A stretch of 14,210 nt of DNA from Candidatus Saccharimonadota bacterium (GCA_029237755.1 JAQZBT010000016.1:1-14210), one strand, 5' to 3'. Counted from the first letter of the stretch, positions 1 to 7,193 are shown. Notes: generated by a model not told the origin, from the letters alone. Numbers and translations: made by a program.

Positions 1-814
1 GCTGACTTGAGCCTGTTCGAGGCCGAGCTGGAGCGGCGCGGGGATAGTTACATTGACCTGCTCAAGAAACACCCGCTGACTTTTATATCATTGGCGCGAC
101 AGGTGCAGGCCGAGATTATTGCGTCGGCCTACACCGGCAACTTCGACGTCGTGCATATCTACACCAATGAAGAGGAGATCGCCCTCCCCTTTTCAAAGCT
201 GAGCCGCAACCCTGTAGTGCTGACTCATCACGACCCATTTAACTTCCTGGTGAAGTATAAGGCGGTGTTCCCGAAGTACGCAGACCTCAATTGGATATCG
301 CTGTCTTTGGCGCAGCGGGCGGGCATGCCGGCCAATACCAACTGGGTGGCCAATATCTATCACGGCCTGGATCCGGAGCGGTTCCGTCCGGTCGAACGTC
401 CGTCCGGTGAATATCTGCTGTATCTGGGGCGCATTATCGAGCCCAAGGGCGTGCATCTGGCGATCGAGGCAGCGCAGCAGTCGGGTATGAAGTTGAAGCT
501 GGCTGGTAAGCACTACGCCGGCGGCAAGGACGCATATTGGAAGAATTCCGTCGACTTTCGACGAGCCGTTTGGGATGGTGATGATCGAGGCGATGGCGTG
601 TGGCACGCCGGTGATCGGGCGACCGTCGGGTGCGATTCCCGAGGTAGTGCGTGATGGCGTGACCGGCTTTGTGACCGATGATCTGGCGGGCGCGATCGGA
701 CGACTGGGCGAGATAAGCCGAGCGGACTGCCGGCGCGACTTTGAGCAGCGCTTTACGCTTGAGCGCATGGTGCGCGAGCACGCCGCGGTATACGAGAAGC
801 TAGTCGGCGAATAG
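1..814 (+). pseudogene. Glycosyltransferase family 4/1, 5'-partial and frameshifted by internal deletion
   Basis: This is the 3' portion of a GT-B glycosyltransferase, which would move a sugar from a nucleotide-sugar donor to a glycan or lipid acceptor at the membrane. The frame is open from base 1, so the N-terminal Gly-rich part lies outside the window; the TTG at 7 is probably not the true start. Frame 1 carries the end of the N-domain and the inter-domain hinge, including YLLYLGRIIEPKGVHLAIEA and LAGKHYAGGKDAYWK. After about 545 it becomes nonsense and stops at 654. The correct continuation is in another frame from about 545: PSTFDEPFGMVMIEAMACG, with the conserved E-x7-E donor-site region, then TPVIG, running to TAG at 812-814. 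Family members normally have about 35-40 residues between the AYWK and PSTF segments, and these are missing, so a non-triplet deletion fused the two halves. The protein should be inactive unless this is an assembly or cloning error. The 3' end overlaps the convergent Nudix gene by 15 bp. Confidence 0.8.
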
Positions 815-1273
815 CTCAGGAAAGAAATCCCGGGCCGAGTGGTGCGCGTGCGGTGGCATATCGAGCGACTTGAGCTCCTCCGGCTCGAACCAGGCGGCTT
901 CTGACGATTCCCAGTTTAGGGCCAGCTTGTCGGTGCGAATCTCGGCCAAAACCGGTATGACCAGCCAGGTTTTGCCGTGACTGGTGTCTTCTTCGACGCG
1001 CGGGGTTCCGCGGGTCAGCTTGATGATGTCGGCATCGTTGATGCCCGCCTCTTCGCGCAGCTCCTCTCGTACCTTGTCCTCGATAGAGGTGTTGTCATCG
1101 AGAAAGCCGGCAATCCAATGCCATTTGCCGGGATAGATGCGCATGTTGGGCGCGCGCTTGGCGAGCAGGACTTTGCCACTGTAAGTTGCGACAACATTCA
1201 CGACCGGCGCGTAACGAATATGGGTGAAGTCGACCTGGCCGGGCTTGGGTACGAAGGCTGGTTCGTCTTTCAT
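800..1273 (-). CDS. Nudix hydrolase (NUDIX domain, 157 aa)
   Basis: A single-domain Nudix hydrolase, a family that cleaves nucleoside diphosphates linked to another moiety (damaged dNTPs, nucleotide sugars, dinucleoside polyphosphates) with Mg2+. The Nudix box spans about residues 56-78 and keeps the metal-binding helix ELREEAGI. The usual first Glu of the box is Thr and the usual Arg before the helix is Glu, so the box is slightly degenerate. The preceding strand reads VLLAKRAPNMRIYPGKWHWIAG, like MutT/ADP-ribose-type enzymes. The C-terminal segment with AWFEPEELKSL is typical of the family. It is the last gene of the operon that starts at 6558; its ATG overlaps the stop of the DUF1653 gene (ATGA, 1270-1273), implying translational coupling. 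The 3' end converges on and overlaps the broken glycosyltransferase. The substrate cannot be assigned; proximity to thyA and a deaminase favours nucleotide sanitation. Confidence 0.88.
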   Translation of the reverse strand: MKDEPAFVPKPGQVDFTHIRYAPVVNVVATYSGKVLLAKRAPNMRIYPGKWHWIAGFLDDNTSIEDKVREELREEAGINDADIIKLTRGTPRVEEDTSHGKTWLVIPVLAEIRTDKLALNWESSEAAWFEPEELKSLDMPPHAHHSARDFFPELFAD

Positions 1274-1551
1274 GCACTAACCTTTACAAACCGCGGAATC
1301 TCGCGGCCCTGGTGTTCGACCGGAGTGAGCCATCCGTCGGGTCCCCGGAGAGGCCTGACCCAGACTACCGGCTTGTCCGCTTGAAGCTCGTACACCACCA
1401 GGATCTGTTCGTCGGCTTCATTGATGGCGATATTCAAGACCTTGTACCGCGTTTCTGGATCGCGCCAGTGGTGGTAAAGTTGCCCGACCTTAACCTTCAC
1501 GCTGGCGGCTGCCGCGCGCCCGGCTAGTTCGCGGTAAGAGGTGTGGGCCAT
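1270..1551 (-). CDS. DUF1653 domain protein (93 aa)
   Basis: A small soluble protein whose residues from about 20 on fit the DUF1653 family: a Y-H-x-W segment (YHHWRDPETRYKVLNIAI), then VVYELQ, VWVRPL, a Trp, and RF near the end. DUF1653 proteins are short beta-rich proteins of unknown biochemical role, often found beside Nudix or other nucleotide-related genes. The first 20 residues (Ala/Arg-rich) lie outside the domain. ATG at 1549-1551 starts 2 nt after the thyA stop with no Shine-Dalgarno visible, so translation probably restarts after thyA. The stop overlaps the next gene's ATG. No function is assigned; its place between thyA and a Nudix enzyme suggests a role linked to nucleotides. Confidence 0.8.
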   Translation of the reverse strand: MAHTSYRELAGRAAAASVKVKVGQLYHHWRDPETRYKVLNIAINEADEQILVVYELQADKPVVWVRPLRGPDGWLTPVEHQGREIPRFVKVSA

Positions 1552-1553
1552 TG

Positions 1554-2369
1554 TCAGACGATTACCAGATCGGCTTGGATACGCGGGTGGGACTCGTAAC
1601 TCTCAAGAACGAAGTTCTCTTCTTTGAAATCATCGATGGATTTGACGTCGCCGACGATCTTCAGCTTTGGCAGCGGGTAGGGCTTGCGGTGGAGCTGCTC
1701 TTTGGCGGCTTCGAGGTGGTTGGTGTACAGGTGGGCGTTGCCGGCAGAAATGATCAGTTCGCGGGGTTCGGCTTTGATGAGGTGCGCGACCATGTGCAGC
1801 AGCAAGGAGTATTGAGCGATGTTAAACGGGGCGCCGAGGAATACGTCCCATGAGCGCTGGTAGAGCTGGAGGCGAAGTTTGCCTTTGGTGAGGTCAAACT
1901 GGAACATGGTGTGGCACGGTGGCAGGCGCATCTCTGCGAGCTCGCCAGCGTTCCAGGCGTTTACAATGATGCCCTTGGAGTCGGGGTTGGTCTTGAGCTC
2001 GTCGATGGCCCATTGGAGCTGGTCAAACTCGGTGCCGTCGGGGCGCTTCCAGTGCCGCCACTGCACACCGTAGACGCGGCCGAGGTCAGATGAACCTTCA
2101 TGCAGGAAGCCGTCCCAATAGTGGATCTTGTGGTCGTGGAGGTACTGGACCTCGGAGCTGCCGGAGATGAACCAGAAGAGTTCATGCAGGAGCGTCTTGA
2201 ACGGCATCTTCTTGGTCGTGAGCAGCGGGAAGCCCTGGCGCATGTCGAAACGGACCTGGGCGCCGAAGATGGATTTGATGGGGTGGATACCGCGAGTGGG
2301 CTTGGTACGGCCATCTTTCATGATGTCGGCCATCAGTTGCAGGTATTGGTATTCCGGATGTTTGGCCAT
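1554..2369 (-). CDS. thyA: Thymidylate synthase ThyA
   Basis: Cytosolic enzyme converting dUMP plus 5,10-methylene-tetrahydrofolate to dTMP and dihydrofolate, the committed step of thymidine nucleotide synthesis. At 271 residues it is the usual bacterial length. Visible signatures are FPLLTTKKMPFKTLLHELFWF near the N-terminus, the nucleophile Cys152 in LPPCHTMFQF, the phosphate-binding YQRSWD (Arg172, Ser173, Asp175), LGAPFNIAQY with Asn183, and NAHLYTNH. The loop position after YQRS that is often Cys or Ala is Trp here. ATG at 2367-2369 is preceded by a strong Shine-Dalgarno (GAGGGGG at 2374-2380). It lies 20 nt after the HAD gene and just ahead of DUF1653. The deaminase two genes upstream could supply dUMP. 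No dihydrofolate reductase is visible in the window, so folate regeneration is encoded elsewhere or absent. Confidence 0.98.
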   Translation of the reverse strand: MAKHPEYQYLQLMADIMKDGRTKPTRGIHPIKSIFGAQVRFDMRQGFPLLTTKKMPFKTLLHELFWFISGSSEVQYLHDHKIHYWDGFLHEGSSDLGRVYGVQWRHWKRPDGTEFDQLQWAIDELKTNPDSKGIIVNAWNAGELAEMRLPPCHTMFQFDLTKGKLRLQLYQRSWDVFLGAPFNIAQYSLLLHMVAHLIKAEPRELIISAGNAHLYTNHLEAAKEQLHRKPYPLPKLKIVGDVKSIDDFKEENFVLESYESHPRIQADLVIV

Positions 2370-2389
2370 GTTGCCCCCTCTTGTTGGTT

Positions 2390-3025
2390 CTATTTTAGCA
2401 TTTTGATGACGTCATCGATGGTGTCGGCGTAGGCGTCGGCACCAGTCTGTTCTTCGCCGGGCATTAGGTTTTCGCGCAGACCGATGGTGAATCCGCCGGA
2501 AGCCTTAGCAGCGGCAATGCCGGTATTGGAGTCTTCCAGGATAATGGTTTCGGCTGGAATAGCACCGAGATCTTTCATCGCCTCCAGATAGCCGTGGGGC
2601 TCCGGCTTGTGGGGCAGGTCGGCGCGCTCCTGGAGCGATAGCACGACATCAAACTCCCGGGCAAAGGGCAACCGCTTGAAGAGGATCTTGATCCAGGATT
2701 TGGGGGAGGCTGAAACGATTCCCAGGCGGTAGCCACGGGATTTCAGTTCGTCCACCAGCCGGTCTAGTCCTGGAGTGATCGGGGCAGTCTGGTAGATGTG
2801 AGGGGCACGACTGTGAAAGGCGTCGACCAGCGTTTGGCGTGACACAGTGCTTCCCTTTACGGCCGCCAGTTCGTAGAGCGTATCGATGCCCAGACCGATG
2901 GGATTGCCGATCTTGGCGTACATGTCCTGGCCAAAAACCTCCTGGTAGAGGTCGGGTTTGGCCTCAGTCCACATGGGCTCGGTATCGATAAGCACGCCGT
3001 CCATATCGAAGATAAAGGCTTTCAT
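2390..3025 (-). CDS. HAD-superfamily phosphatase (beta-phosphoglucomutase/5'-nucleotidase-like)
   Basis: A 211-residue HAD hydrolase with all four catalytic motifs: motif I FDMDGVLIDTE (Asp7 nucleophile, Asp9 acid/base), motif II IVSAS (Ser105), motif III Lys140 in PHKPEP, and motif IV LEDSNTG (Glu164, Asp165). The insert between motifs I and II is a four-helix cap (subfamily I), as in beta-phosphoglucomutase, phosphoglycolate phosphatase and pyrimidine nucleotidases. Such enzymes dephosphorylate sugar phosphates or nucleotides; the substrate here is not evident. In this operon, between a dCMP-deaminase-like gene and thyA, a nucleotide or sugar-phosphate housekeeping phosphatase is plausible, as is the phosphatase step for the upstream kinase/nucleotidyltransferase pair. 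ATG at 3023-3025 overlaps the deaminase stop (ATGA). Confidence 0.9.
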   Translation of the reverse strand: MKAFIFDMDGVLIDTEPMWTEAKPDLYQEVFGQDMYAKIGNPIGLGIDTLYELAAVKGSTVSRQTLVDAFHSRAPHIYQTAPITPGLDRLVDELKSRGYRLGIVSASPKSWIKILFKRLPFAREFDVVLSLQERADLPHKPEPHGYLEAMKDLGAIPAETIILEDSNTGIAAAKASGGFTIGLRENLMPGEEQTGADAYADTIDDVIKMLK

Positions 3026-3981
3026 AAGACTAATCGCCTAACCGTCTTGCCGGCGGCCTCGAGCATCTTGAGGGCGTAGCCGTTGGAGTGGTCTTGGGAG
3101 TAGACGAACTCGGAGATACCGGTGCTCGTAAACATCCGGGCGCAGGTTGGGCAGGGCAACACGTTAATGAACAAGGTGGCGCCTTGCAGGTCTACCCCCT
3201 GCTTGCCGGCCTCGATGATTAGCTCAACCTCGGCATGATTGGTGTCGTAATGGTTCAAGTCTCCAAGCGGTGAGAAGTTGAGCTCACGACTGGCACCATG
3301 GTGCATGGCGTAGGTTTGGTAAGGCACGACGGGGTTGAATGTGCCGAGTAACGGCTTGTATTTCTTGCCCTCTTTGCGGCCGAGCGTGACCCCTACTTGG
3401 AATCCGGCATAGTCGAGCGACCAATGAGCACCTGCGTGGGCCGCCGATAGCATGTCTGCCTCTCCATGTAACTCTGCGGGTGGACCAGGGGGCTGGGGTA
3501 TTTTGGCGGCGTAAGCTTTGGCCTCGACCTCGTCAAGGAATGGCGACAGCATGGTAAAGCCAATGCCGAGGCTATTCAGTTTGTAGTATTCAGGCCTGAG
3601 GTGGAATGCCCGGTACCACGAGCCACGAATCAGGACTACATGCTTGAAGGCGATCTTGTCCAGAATGAACGTTAGGTCTCGTTGCGCATAGGTCAACGTG
3701 TAGACCTTGTGTCTGGAATCCGAAGAGTTGATCTTGTCGATGATTTTCGCGACGTCGTCATATTGAAGCATCTGAAACCAGGGTTGGTACTCGAGTCCAT
3801 CCACAAACTCTTCTTTGGCCAAACCGAGTACGAGGTTGCCCTGATGCAGGTACTCTTTTACCAGCTGCGTGAAGCGCTTTAACGACATTTTCCGCGGGGC
3901 CGCGATGAATACTGCGTTTAGTTCACGCAAGGGCTTCTTGGAGCCAAAGGCAAGCTCGGACCAGTCGAAGTGGTAACTCAT
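3022..3981 (-). CDS. dCMP-deaminase-like protein with novel N-terminal domain (319 aa)
   Basis: The C-terminal part (about residues 185-319) is a zinc-dependent cytidine/deoxycytidylate deaminase domain. It has His249 and Glu251 in NHAEVELI and Cys277/Cys280 in LPCPTCARMF, the zinc ligands and proton shuttle of the family. dCMP deaminases turn dCMP into dUMP, the substrate of thymidylate synthase encoded two genes downstream. Classic dCMP deaminases are about 150-180 residues; here some 170 extra residues precede the domain. That extension reads as alternating strands and helices (NAVFIAAPR, LVLGLA, VVLIRGSW, LSPFLDEVEAKAY), suggesting a Rossmann-like fold that I do not recognise, followed by a Pro-rich linker (IPQPPGPP). 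ATG at 3979-3981 overlaps the upstream stop (ATGA), and the 3' end overlaps the HAD start. The deaminase assignment is strong; specificity for dCMP over CMP, cytidine or a modified base is inferred from context. Confidence 0.82.
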   Translation of the reverse strand: MSYHFDWSELAFGSKKPLRELNAVFIAAPRKMSLKRFTQLVKEYLHQGNLVLGLAKEEFVDGLEYQPWFQMLQYDDVAKIIDKINSSDSRHKVYTLTYAQRDLTFILDKIAFKHVVLIRGSWYRAFHLRPEYYKLNSLGIGFTMLSPFLDEVEAKAYAAKIPQPPGPPAELHGEADMLSAAHAGAHWSLDYAGFQVGVTLGRKEGKKYKPLLGTFNPVVPYQTYAMHHGASRELNFSPLGDLNHYDTNHAEVELIIEAGKQGVDLQGATLFINVLPCPTCARMFTSTGISEFVYSQDHSNGYALKMLEAAGKTVRRLVL

Positions 3982-4955
3982 TGCGTCGCCTTGGCAATGG
4001 CCGCTTTGACGCCGTCTGACAGGCGCGGGTGGTCCGGAACGTCCGCCAGGTCCACCCAGTGCAGGGCATGAGCGTCGTCGCCAGGGGTGAGCTTAATCTT
4101 GGAGTCGAATCCGCGCAGGACGTAGGAGTTCCAGACGAAGCGGCGCGTGACTGTATAGCTGAGGCCCAAGTGCTTGGAGCTGCGGCGAGCTGGGACGGTC
4201 TCGAGGCGCGAGTCTACGAGACTCATCGCTTCCGGATCTACTATCGCTCCGGTCTCTTCGAGGACTTCGCGGGCCAGCTCCTCTTGCAATGGAATTTCGA
4301 AGTTGTCGACTCCCCCGCCCGGCAGAGTCATGTAGTCGGCGCCGATGGCGTTTTCCGGCAACCGCTCCTGTACCAGGACCTGGTCGCGCTCATTAATGAG
4401 TACCAGGTCTACTACAACCTGGAGCGCTGAGGTGCCTACGTACTTGGCAGTGTATTTGGAGTCGTACGTCGCGATCTTTTTCGCCTGGCGCCGGTACAGT
4501 GCCACGTTTTGGAGCGGGGTGTACTTGAGCTGGCGGTAGTTCCAGGTCAGAAGGTCGGGCGAGTCGAAGGGTACGCAGTGGAAGTGCAGGTGGTCGGCGA
4601 CGGTACTTTGGGCTTCGGCGCCGTCTTTTTGGACCAACTGCATGCCCTTGATGCCGTGGACTTCCTTGAATAACTTCTTTGCGATGTACTGCATCCGCCG
4701 GACGGTGTCCCATTCGGCGTCGTTGAGCTCCTTGGGTGAGCGGACGTGGCGGCGGGGCACGATCATGAGGTGGCCATCGATGTAAGCGTAGAGTGTGATG
4801 GTCAGTGCCATGCCATTCTCTTCGAACAGGATGTACTTGTCTTTGAGGTCACAGAAGACGCACTTACCAACGTCCTGCCACACGCCGTCGTACTGCTTGT
4901 TGAAGCGGGCATCACGGTAGCGGGCTTGCTTGTCCTTCTCGGGCGTCAACTCCAC
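3978..4955 (-). CDS. HIT-Nudix fusion protein (325 aa)
   Basis: Two nucleotide-hydrolase domains in one chain. Residues about 25-140 form a HIT domain: a CVFC pair (Cys32, Cys35) that may bind zinc, YAYIDGHLMIVPRRHV, and the catalytic triad HLHFH (His122, 124, 126) preceded by QSTVAD. HIT proteins attack alpha-phosphates of nucleotide conjugates such as AMP-lysine, Ap4A or adenylylated sugars. Residues about 178-320 form a Nudix domain with GGGVDNFE and REVLEETGA; the gap between the first Glu and the REVLEE helix is one residue longer than in the standard box. The start codon is GTG (4953-4955), sharing one base with the upstream TAG (TAGTG). The 3' end overlaps the deaminase ATG by 4 nt. 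The fusion suggests sequential hydrolysis of a nucleotide conjugate; the substrate is unknown. Domain calls are firm, the joint function is inferred. Confidence 0.88.
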   Translation of the reverse strand: MELTPEKDKQARYRDARFNKQYDGVWQDVGKCVFCDLKDKYILFEENGMALTITLYAYIDGHLMIVPRRHVRSPKELNDAEWDTVRRMQYIAKKLFKEVHGIKGMQLVQKDGAEAQSTVADHLHFHCVPFDSPDLLTWNYRQLKYTPLQNVALYRRQAKKIATYDSKYTAKYVGTSALQVVVDLVLINERDQVLVQERLPENAIGADYMTLPGGGVDNFEIPLQEELAREVLEETGAIVDPEAMSLVDSRLETVPARRSSKHLGLSYTVTRRFVWNSYVLRGFDSKIKLTPGDDAHALHWVDLADVPDHPRLSDGVKAAIAKATQ

Positions 4956-5518
4956 TAGCGCTCCTTGAGCGGGTCTTTGCGCAAATCCATGAAGTCTTTG
5001 AAGACGTCGCCCAGGTGACCCCCGATAGCGCGCTGGACGATCTTAGTGGTTGAGATAGCAGTAGATTGGCGGTCGACGACTTTGACGTCGCCGCCGTACT
5101 TGGTGACGGTCTTGTACTCTTTGGATTCCTTGTAGTTGTCGGTCCAGTCTTCCTTGACGGTGACGAAGACATCGGGCTTGAGCAGTCCCAAGGAAGGCGC
5201 GCAACTGGGCTCGGGCAGGATGGTGACAAAGTGGACCGAGCGCAGATAGGTCAGCATTTCGGCCCGGATCTTTTCGTCTAGGATGGGCTTGTTGGGGCCT
5301 TTGACGCGCTTAATGGCGTCGTTGGAGCTAACTCCTACGACCAGGACGTCGCCTTCGGCGCGGGCGCGATCTAGATAACGGCACTGCCCGGCATGGATGA
5401 GATCCCATGAGCCCGCCGTAAAAACGATCTTCTTGCCGTCAGCTTTGAGCTTGTCGTGAAGGACATCCAAGTCGCTTTGAGAAATGAGCCGTTTCTTCCA
5501 AGCTGCAGTTTCGGGCAT
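4955..5518 (-). CDS. Cytidylyltransferase-fold nucleotidyltransferase (RfaE-C/TagD-like)
   Basis: A 187-residue nucleotidyltransferase that would join NTP to a phosphorylated small molecule or sugar, releasing pyrophosphate. The closest pattern is the C-terminal adenylyltransferase domain of heptose enzyme RfaE/HldE. The series runs IVFTAGSWDLIHAGQ (residues 31-45), YLDRARAEGDVLVVGVSS, KGPNKPI, RAEML, LKPDVFV, GGDVKVV and finally STAISTTKI (the ISTTK element). The usual HxGH signature is HAGQ here, so the second histidine is replaced by Gln45. An in-frame upstream extension to 5707 exists but overlaps the kinase gene in another frame and is rejected. ATG at 5516-5518 has GGAG 7 nt upstream (5526-5529) and lies 14 nt after the kinase stop. 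With the adjacent kinase it may form a phosphorylate-then-nucleotidylate pair; heptose, choline/ethanolamine or flavin substrates cannot be distinguished. Confidence 0.85.
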   Translation of the reverse strand: MPETAAWKKRLISQSDLDVLHDKLKADGKKIVFTAGSWDLIHAGQCRYLDRARAEGDVLVVGVSSNDAIKRVKGPNKPILDEKIRAEMLTYLRSVHFVTILPEPSCAPSLGLLKPDVFVTVKEDWTDNYKESKEYKTVTKYGGDVKVVDRQSTAISTTKIVQRAIGGHLGDVFKDFMDLRKDPLKER

Positions 5519-5532
5519 GAAGAATCTCCGTT

Positions 5533-6558
5533 TTAGGGTATGGCGGTTACTTCTAATGATATTAACAGATTGCGCTCGAGCAGCAGGTCGCGGGTACGGC
5601 GGAAGTGATGGTTTTCGGGCAGTGATTCGTAAGGGTTGTGCTTGAGGAACTTGTAGAAATCGTGGATCAGGAAGAAATCGATGAAGTAGTCGAGGAGCTG
5701 GTCCCATTCAGCGCGGTAGGTGGCCGGGCCGCGCTTATTGTAACCGGATTTGAGGAAGAACTTGCGAATCTGCTTGGGTGTCTTGGACTCGCAGTCCACC
5801 AGCAGGAAGGCGATGGTGCGGGCGATATCGAAGAGCGGGTGGCCGATAGCGGCCTTCTCTAAGTCAATGATGCCGGTCAGTGCGACGCCGCCGCGCTTGA
5901 ACCTCGACTTGGGAGCGTCGATGGTGGCGTCAAAGAGCAGGTTGCTGCGGACAAAGTCCAGGTGCAGAAGCTGTGTGCCCGGGAAGGTGCGACTGTGGTG
6001 CAGCAGGCGCAATTGGCGGGTGATTTGATAAGGGTCAAGCTTCAGACCGAGCTTAGACCTCAGAGCACCGGCGACGTGGCGGTCGGAGAAGTAGTTGTGC
6101 ATGTTGCGGAAGATGGCACCGTACTCGTCGGCCACTAGCGGCGCGGGCGTGTCCAGCTGCCTGAGGGCGTCGTGCATGTGGCTCATCGCCTCGCCCATCA
6201 ACTTGATGTGCTTGCGGGTGTAGCTCTCCCAGGCGATGGTGTGGCCGGGAAGATAGTTGTAGATGGCGGCGTAACGGGTGCCGCGTGCGCCGGACATGGC
6301 GGTGATACGGGGGTCCAGGGGGTACCGCACTGGTAGGCCGCGCTCCGCCAGGTATGTGCCGAGTGTGTTGGCGAGCTGGATGCGCGGCAGGATGTGCTCC
6401 TCGCGCTTGTAGACGATGAGGTTGGCCCGGCTGCCGTCGGTCAGATCAAGGGCGTAAGAATGGTTGCGATAGCCGGTCTGTGGCGCGTGGACACGGGCGG
6501 CGTCGAGGCCGTAGGCGGAGGCGATACGCTGGATGAGTTCGAAGCTTGGAGTCTGCAT
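5533..6558 (-). CDS. APH/choline-kinase-fold phosphotransferase (341 aa)
   Basis: A protein-kinase-like small-molecule kinase of the aminoglycoside phosphotransferase / choline kinase / ThrB-II superfamily. It has the catalytic-loop motif HLDFVRSN (His199, Asp201, Asn206) and the metal-binding region IIDLEKAAIGHPLFDIA (Asp232, Glu234, Asp244). An N-lobe strand IVYKREE supplies a candidate ATP lysine (Lys51), and YNYLPGHTI fits the lobe hinge. Length is typical for the superfamily. It is the first gene of the eight-gene operon. Its product is likely a phosphorylated alcohol or sugar passed to the next gene's nucleotidyltransferase (inference). There is no Shine-Dalgarno; instead TATACT lies 7 nt upstream of the ATG, suggesting leaderless translation. 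Antibiotic phosphorylation is possible but not favoured given the metabolic neighbourhood. Confidence 0.85.
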   Translation of the reverse strand: MQTPSFELIQRIASAYGLDAARVHAPQTGYRNHSYALDLTDGSRANLIVYKREEHILPRIQLANTLGTYLAERGLPVRYPLDPRITAMSGARGTRYAAIYNYLPGHTIAWESYTRKHIKLMGEAMSHMHDALRQLDTPAPLVADEYGAIFRNMHNYFSDRHVAGALRSKLGLKLDPYQITRQLRLLHHSRTFPGTQLLHLDFVRSNLLFDATIDAPKSRFKRGGVALTGIIDLEKAAIGHPLFDIARTIAFLLVDCESKTPKQIRKFFLKSGYNKRGPATYRAEWDQLLDYFIDFFLIHDFYKFLKHNPYESLPENHHFRRTRDLLLERNLLISLEVTAIP

Positions 6559-6565
6559 GCGGGGT

Positions 6566-6571
6566 AGTATA
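6566..6571 (-). promoter_or_regulatory. Candidate -10 element of the kinase-to-Nudix operon, leaderless
   Basis: TATACT on the minus strand matches 5 of 6 consensus positions and sits 7 nt before the ATG at 6558, so transcription would begin at or next to the start codon. No convincing -35 hexamer is seen 16-19 nt further upstream. The 50-bp gap to the upstream gene (stop at 6609) is the only real space before the operon and is where a promoter is expected. Confidence 0.5.
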
Positions 6572-6608
6572 CCGCAAGAACACGGATTCGGCTAGATGTC
6601 CAGACTAA

Positions 6609-7193
6609 CTACTCGTTGTTGTCGTCGAGATTGACTTTGATGTTGACGATCGAGGGGCCCTCATTGGGGTCGATGTTGTCCTCTTTGTTCTGGCGCAGGG
6701 CGTCGCTGCGGGGCTTGCTCTCCACTTCCATGCGCAAGTATTCGTGGTTGGCGGACTTGAAGTGCAACTCCTTGATGACAGCCTTGGGGTAAGGCTCGTC
6801 TATAAAAGTCCAACCGGCCGCTTCAACTCTGGCTCGCAGGTCGGCGGTGGTGAGGTCGACATTGGCGTTGCGGACATAGTCGCGGCTGGAGGCGTAGGTC
6901 CGGCTCGAGTCCCAATCGTAGGGAATCTTGCGGCCGAAGATATTCTCGGCCACGAGCTCGTAGTCAGCTGGGAGGTGGAGGTCGTCGTAGATGGCCAAGA
7001 TGCGGGTTTGGCGCTCGCGGATCTCTTCGCGGTGGGCGATGTTGTAGGCGACGTGGAGAGACATCGGCACAGCCCAAAGGGCGGTCAGGACCAGCCCGAA
7101 ACCGATCATGAGGGAGCCAATGAGGACGTGATGAGTCTTGGCGGAAGGCTTGGTCTTCGACTTCGACTTCGAAGATGAGTGCTTTTTAAACAT
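6609..7193 (-). CDS. Single-pass membrane protein, unknown function (194 aa)
   Basis: Not recognised. The chain starts with a basic Lys/Ser-rich cytoplasmic tail (about 20 residues), followed by one hydrophobic helix (about residues 23-46: VLIGSLMIGFGLVLTALWAVPM). An extracytoplasmic portion of about 145 residues follows, with charged, helix-forming stretches and a C-terminal strand pattern (PSIVNIKVNLDDNNE). Orientation follows the positive-inside rule. I chose ATG at 7191-7193 over an in-frame TTG at 7220. The ATG lies 6 nt behind TACAAT, matching the leaderless arrangement of other genes here, while the TTG has no Shine-Dalgarno and lies upstream of that -10. The gene is divergent from the VOC gene and 50 bp upstream of the kinase operon on the same strand. 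It could be a cell-envelope or secreted-domain anchor; no catalytic motif is visible. Confidence 0.75.
   Translation of the reverse strand: MFKKHSSSKSKSKTKPSAKTHHVLIGSLMIGFGLVLTALWAVPMSLHVAYNIAHREEIRERQTRILAIYDDLHLPADYELVAENIFGRKIPYDWDSSRTYASSRDYVRNANVDLTTADLRARVEAAGWTFIDEPYPKAVIKELHFKSANHEYLRMEVESKPRSDALRQNKEDNIDPNEGPSIVNIKVNLDDNNE

Noticed and set aside
5519..5707. N-terminal extension of the nucleotidyltransferase to 5707.
   Set aside because: It overlaps the 3' end of the kinase gene in another frame, is Pro/Arg-rich without family similarity, and a good ribosome-binding site precedes the ATG at 5518.
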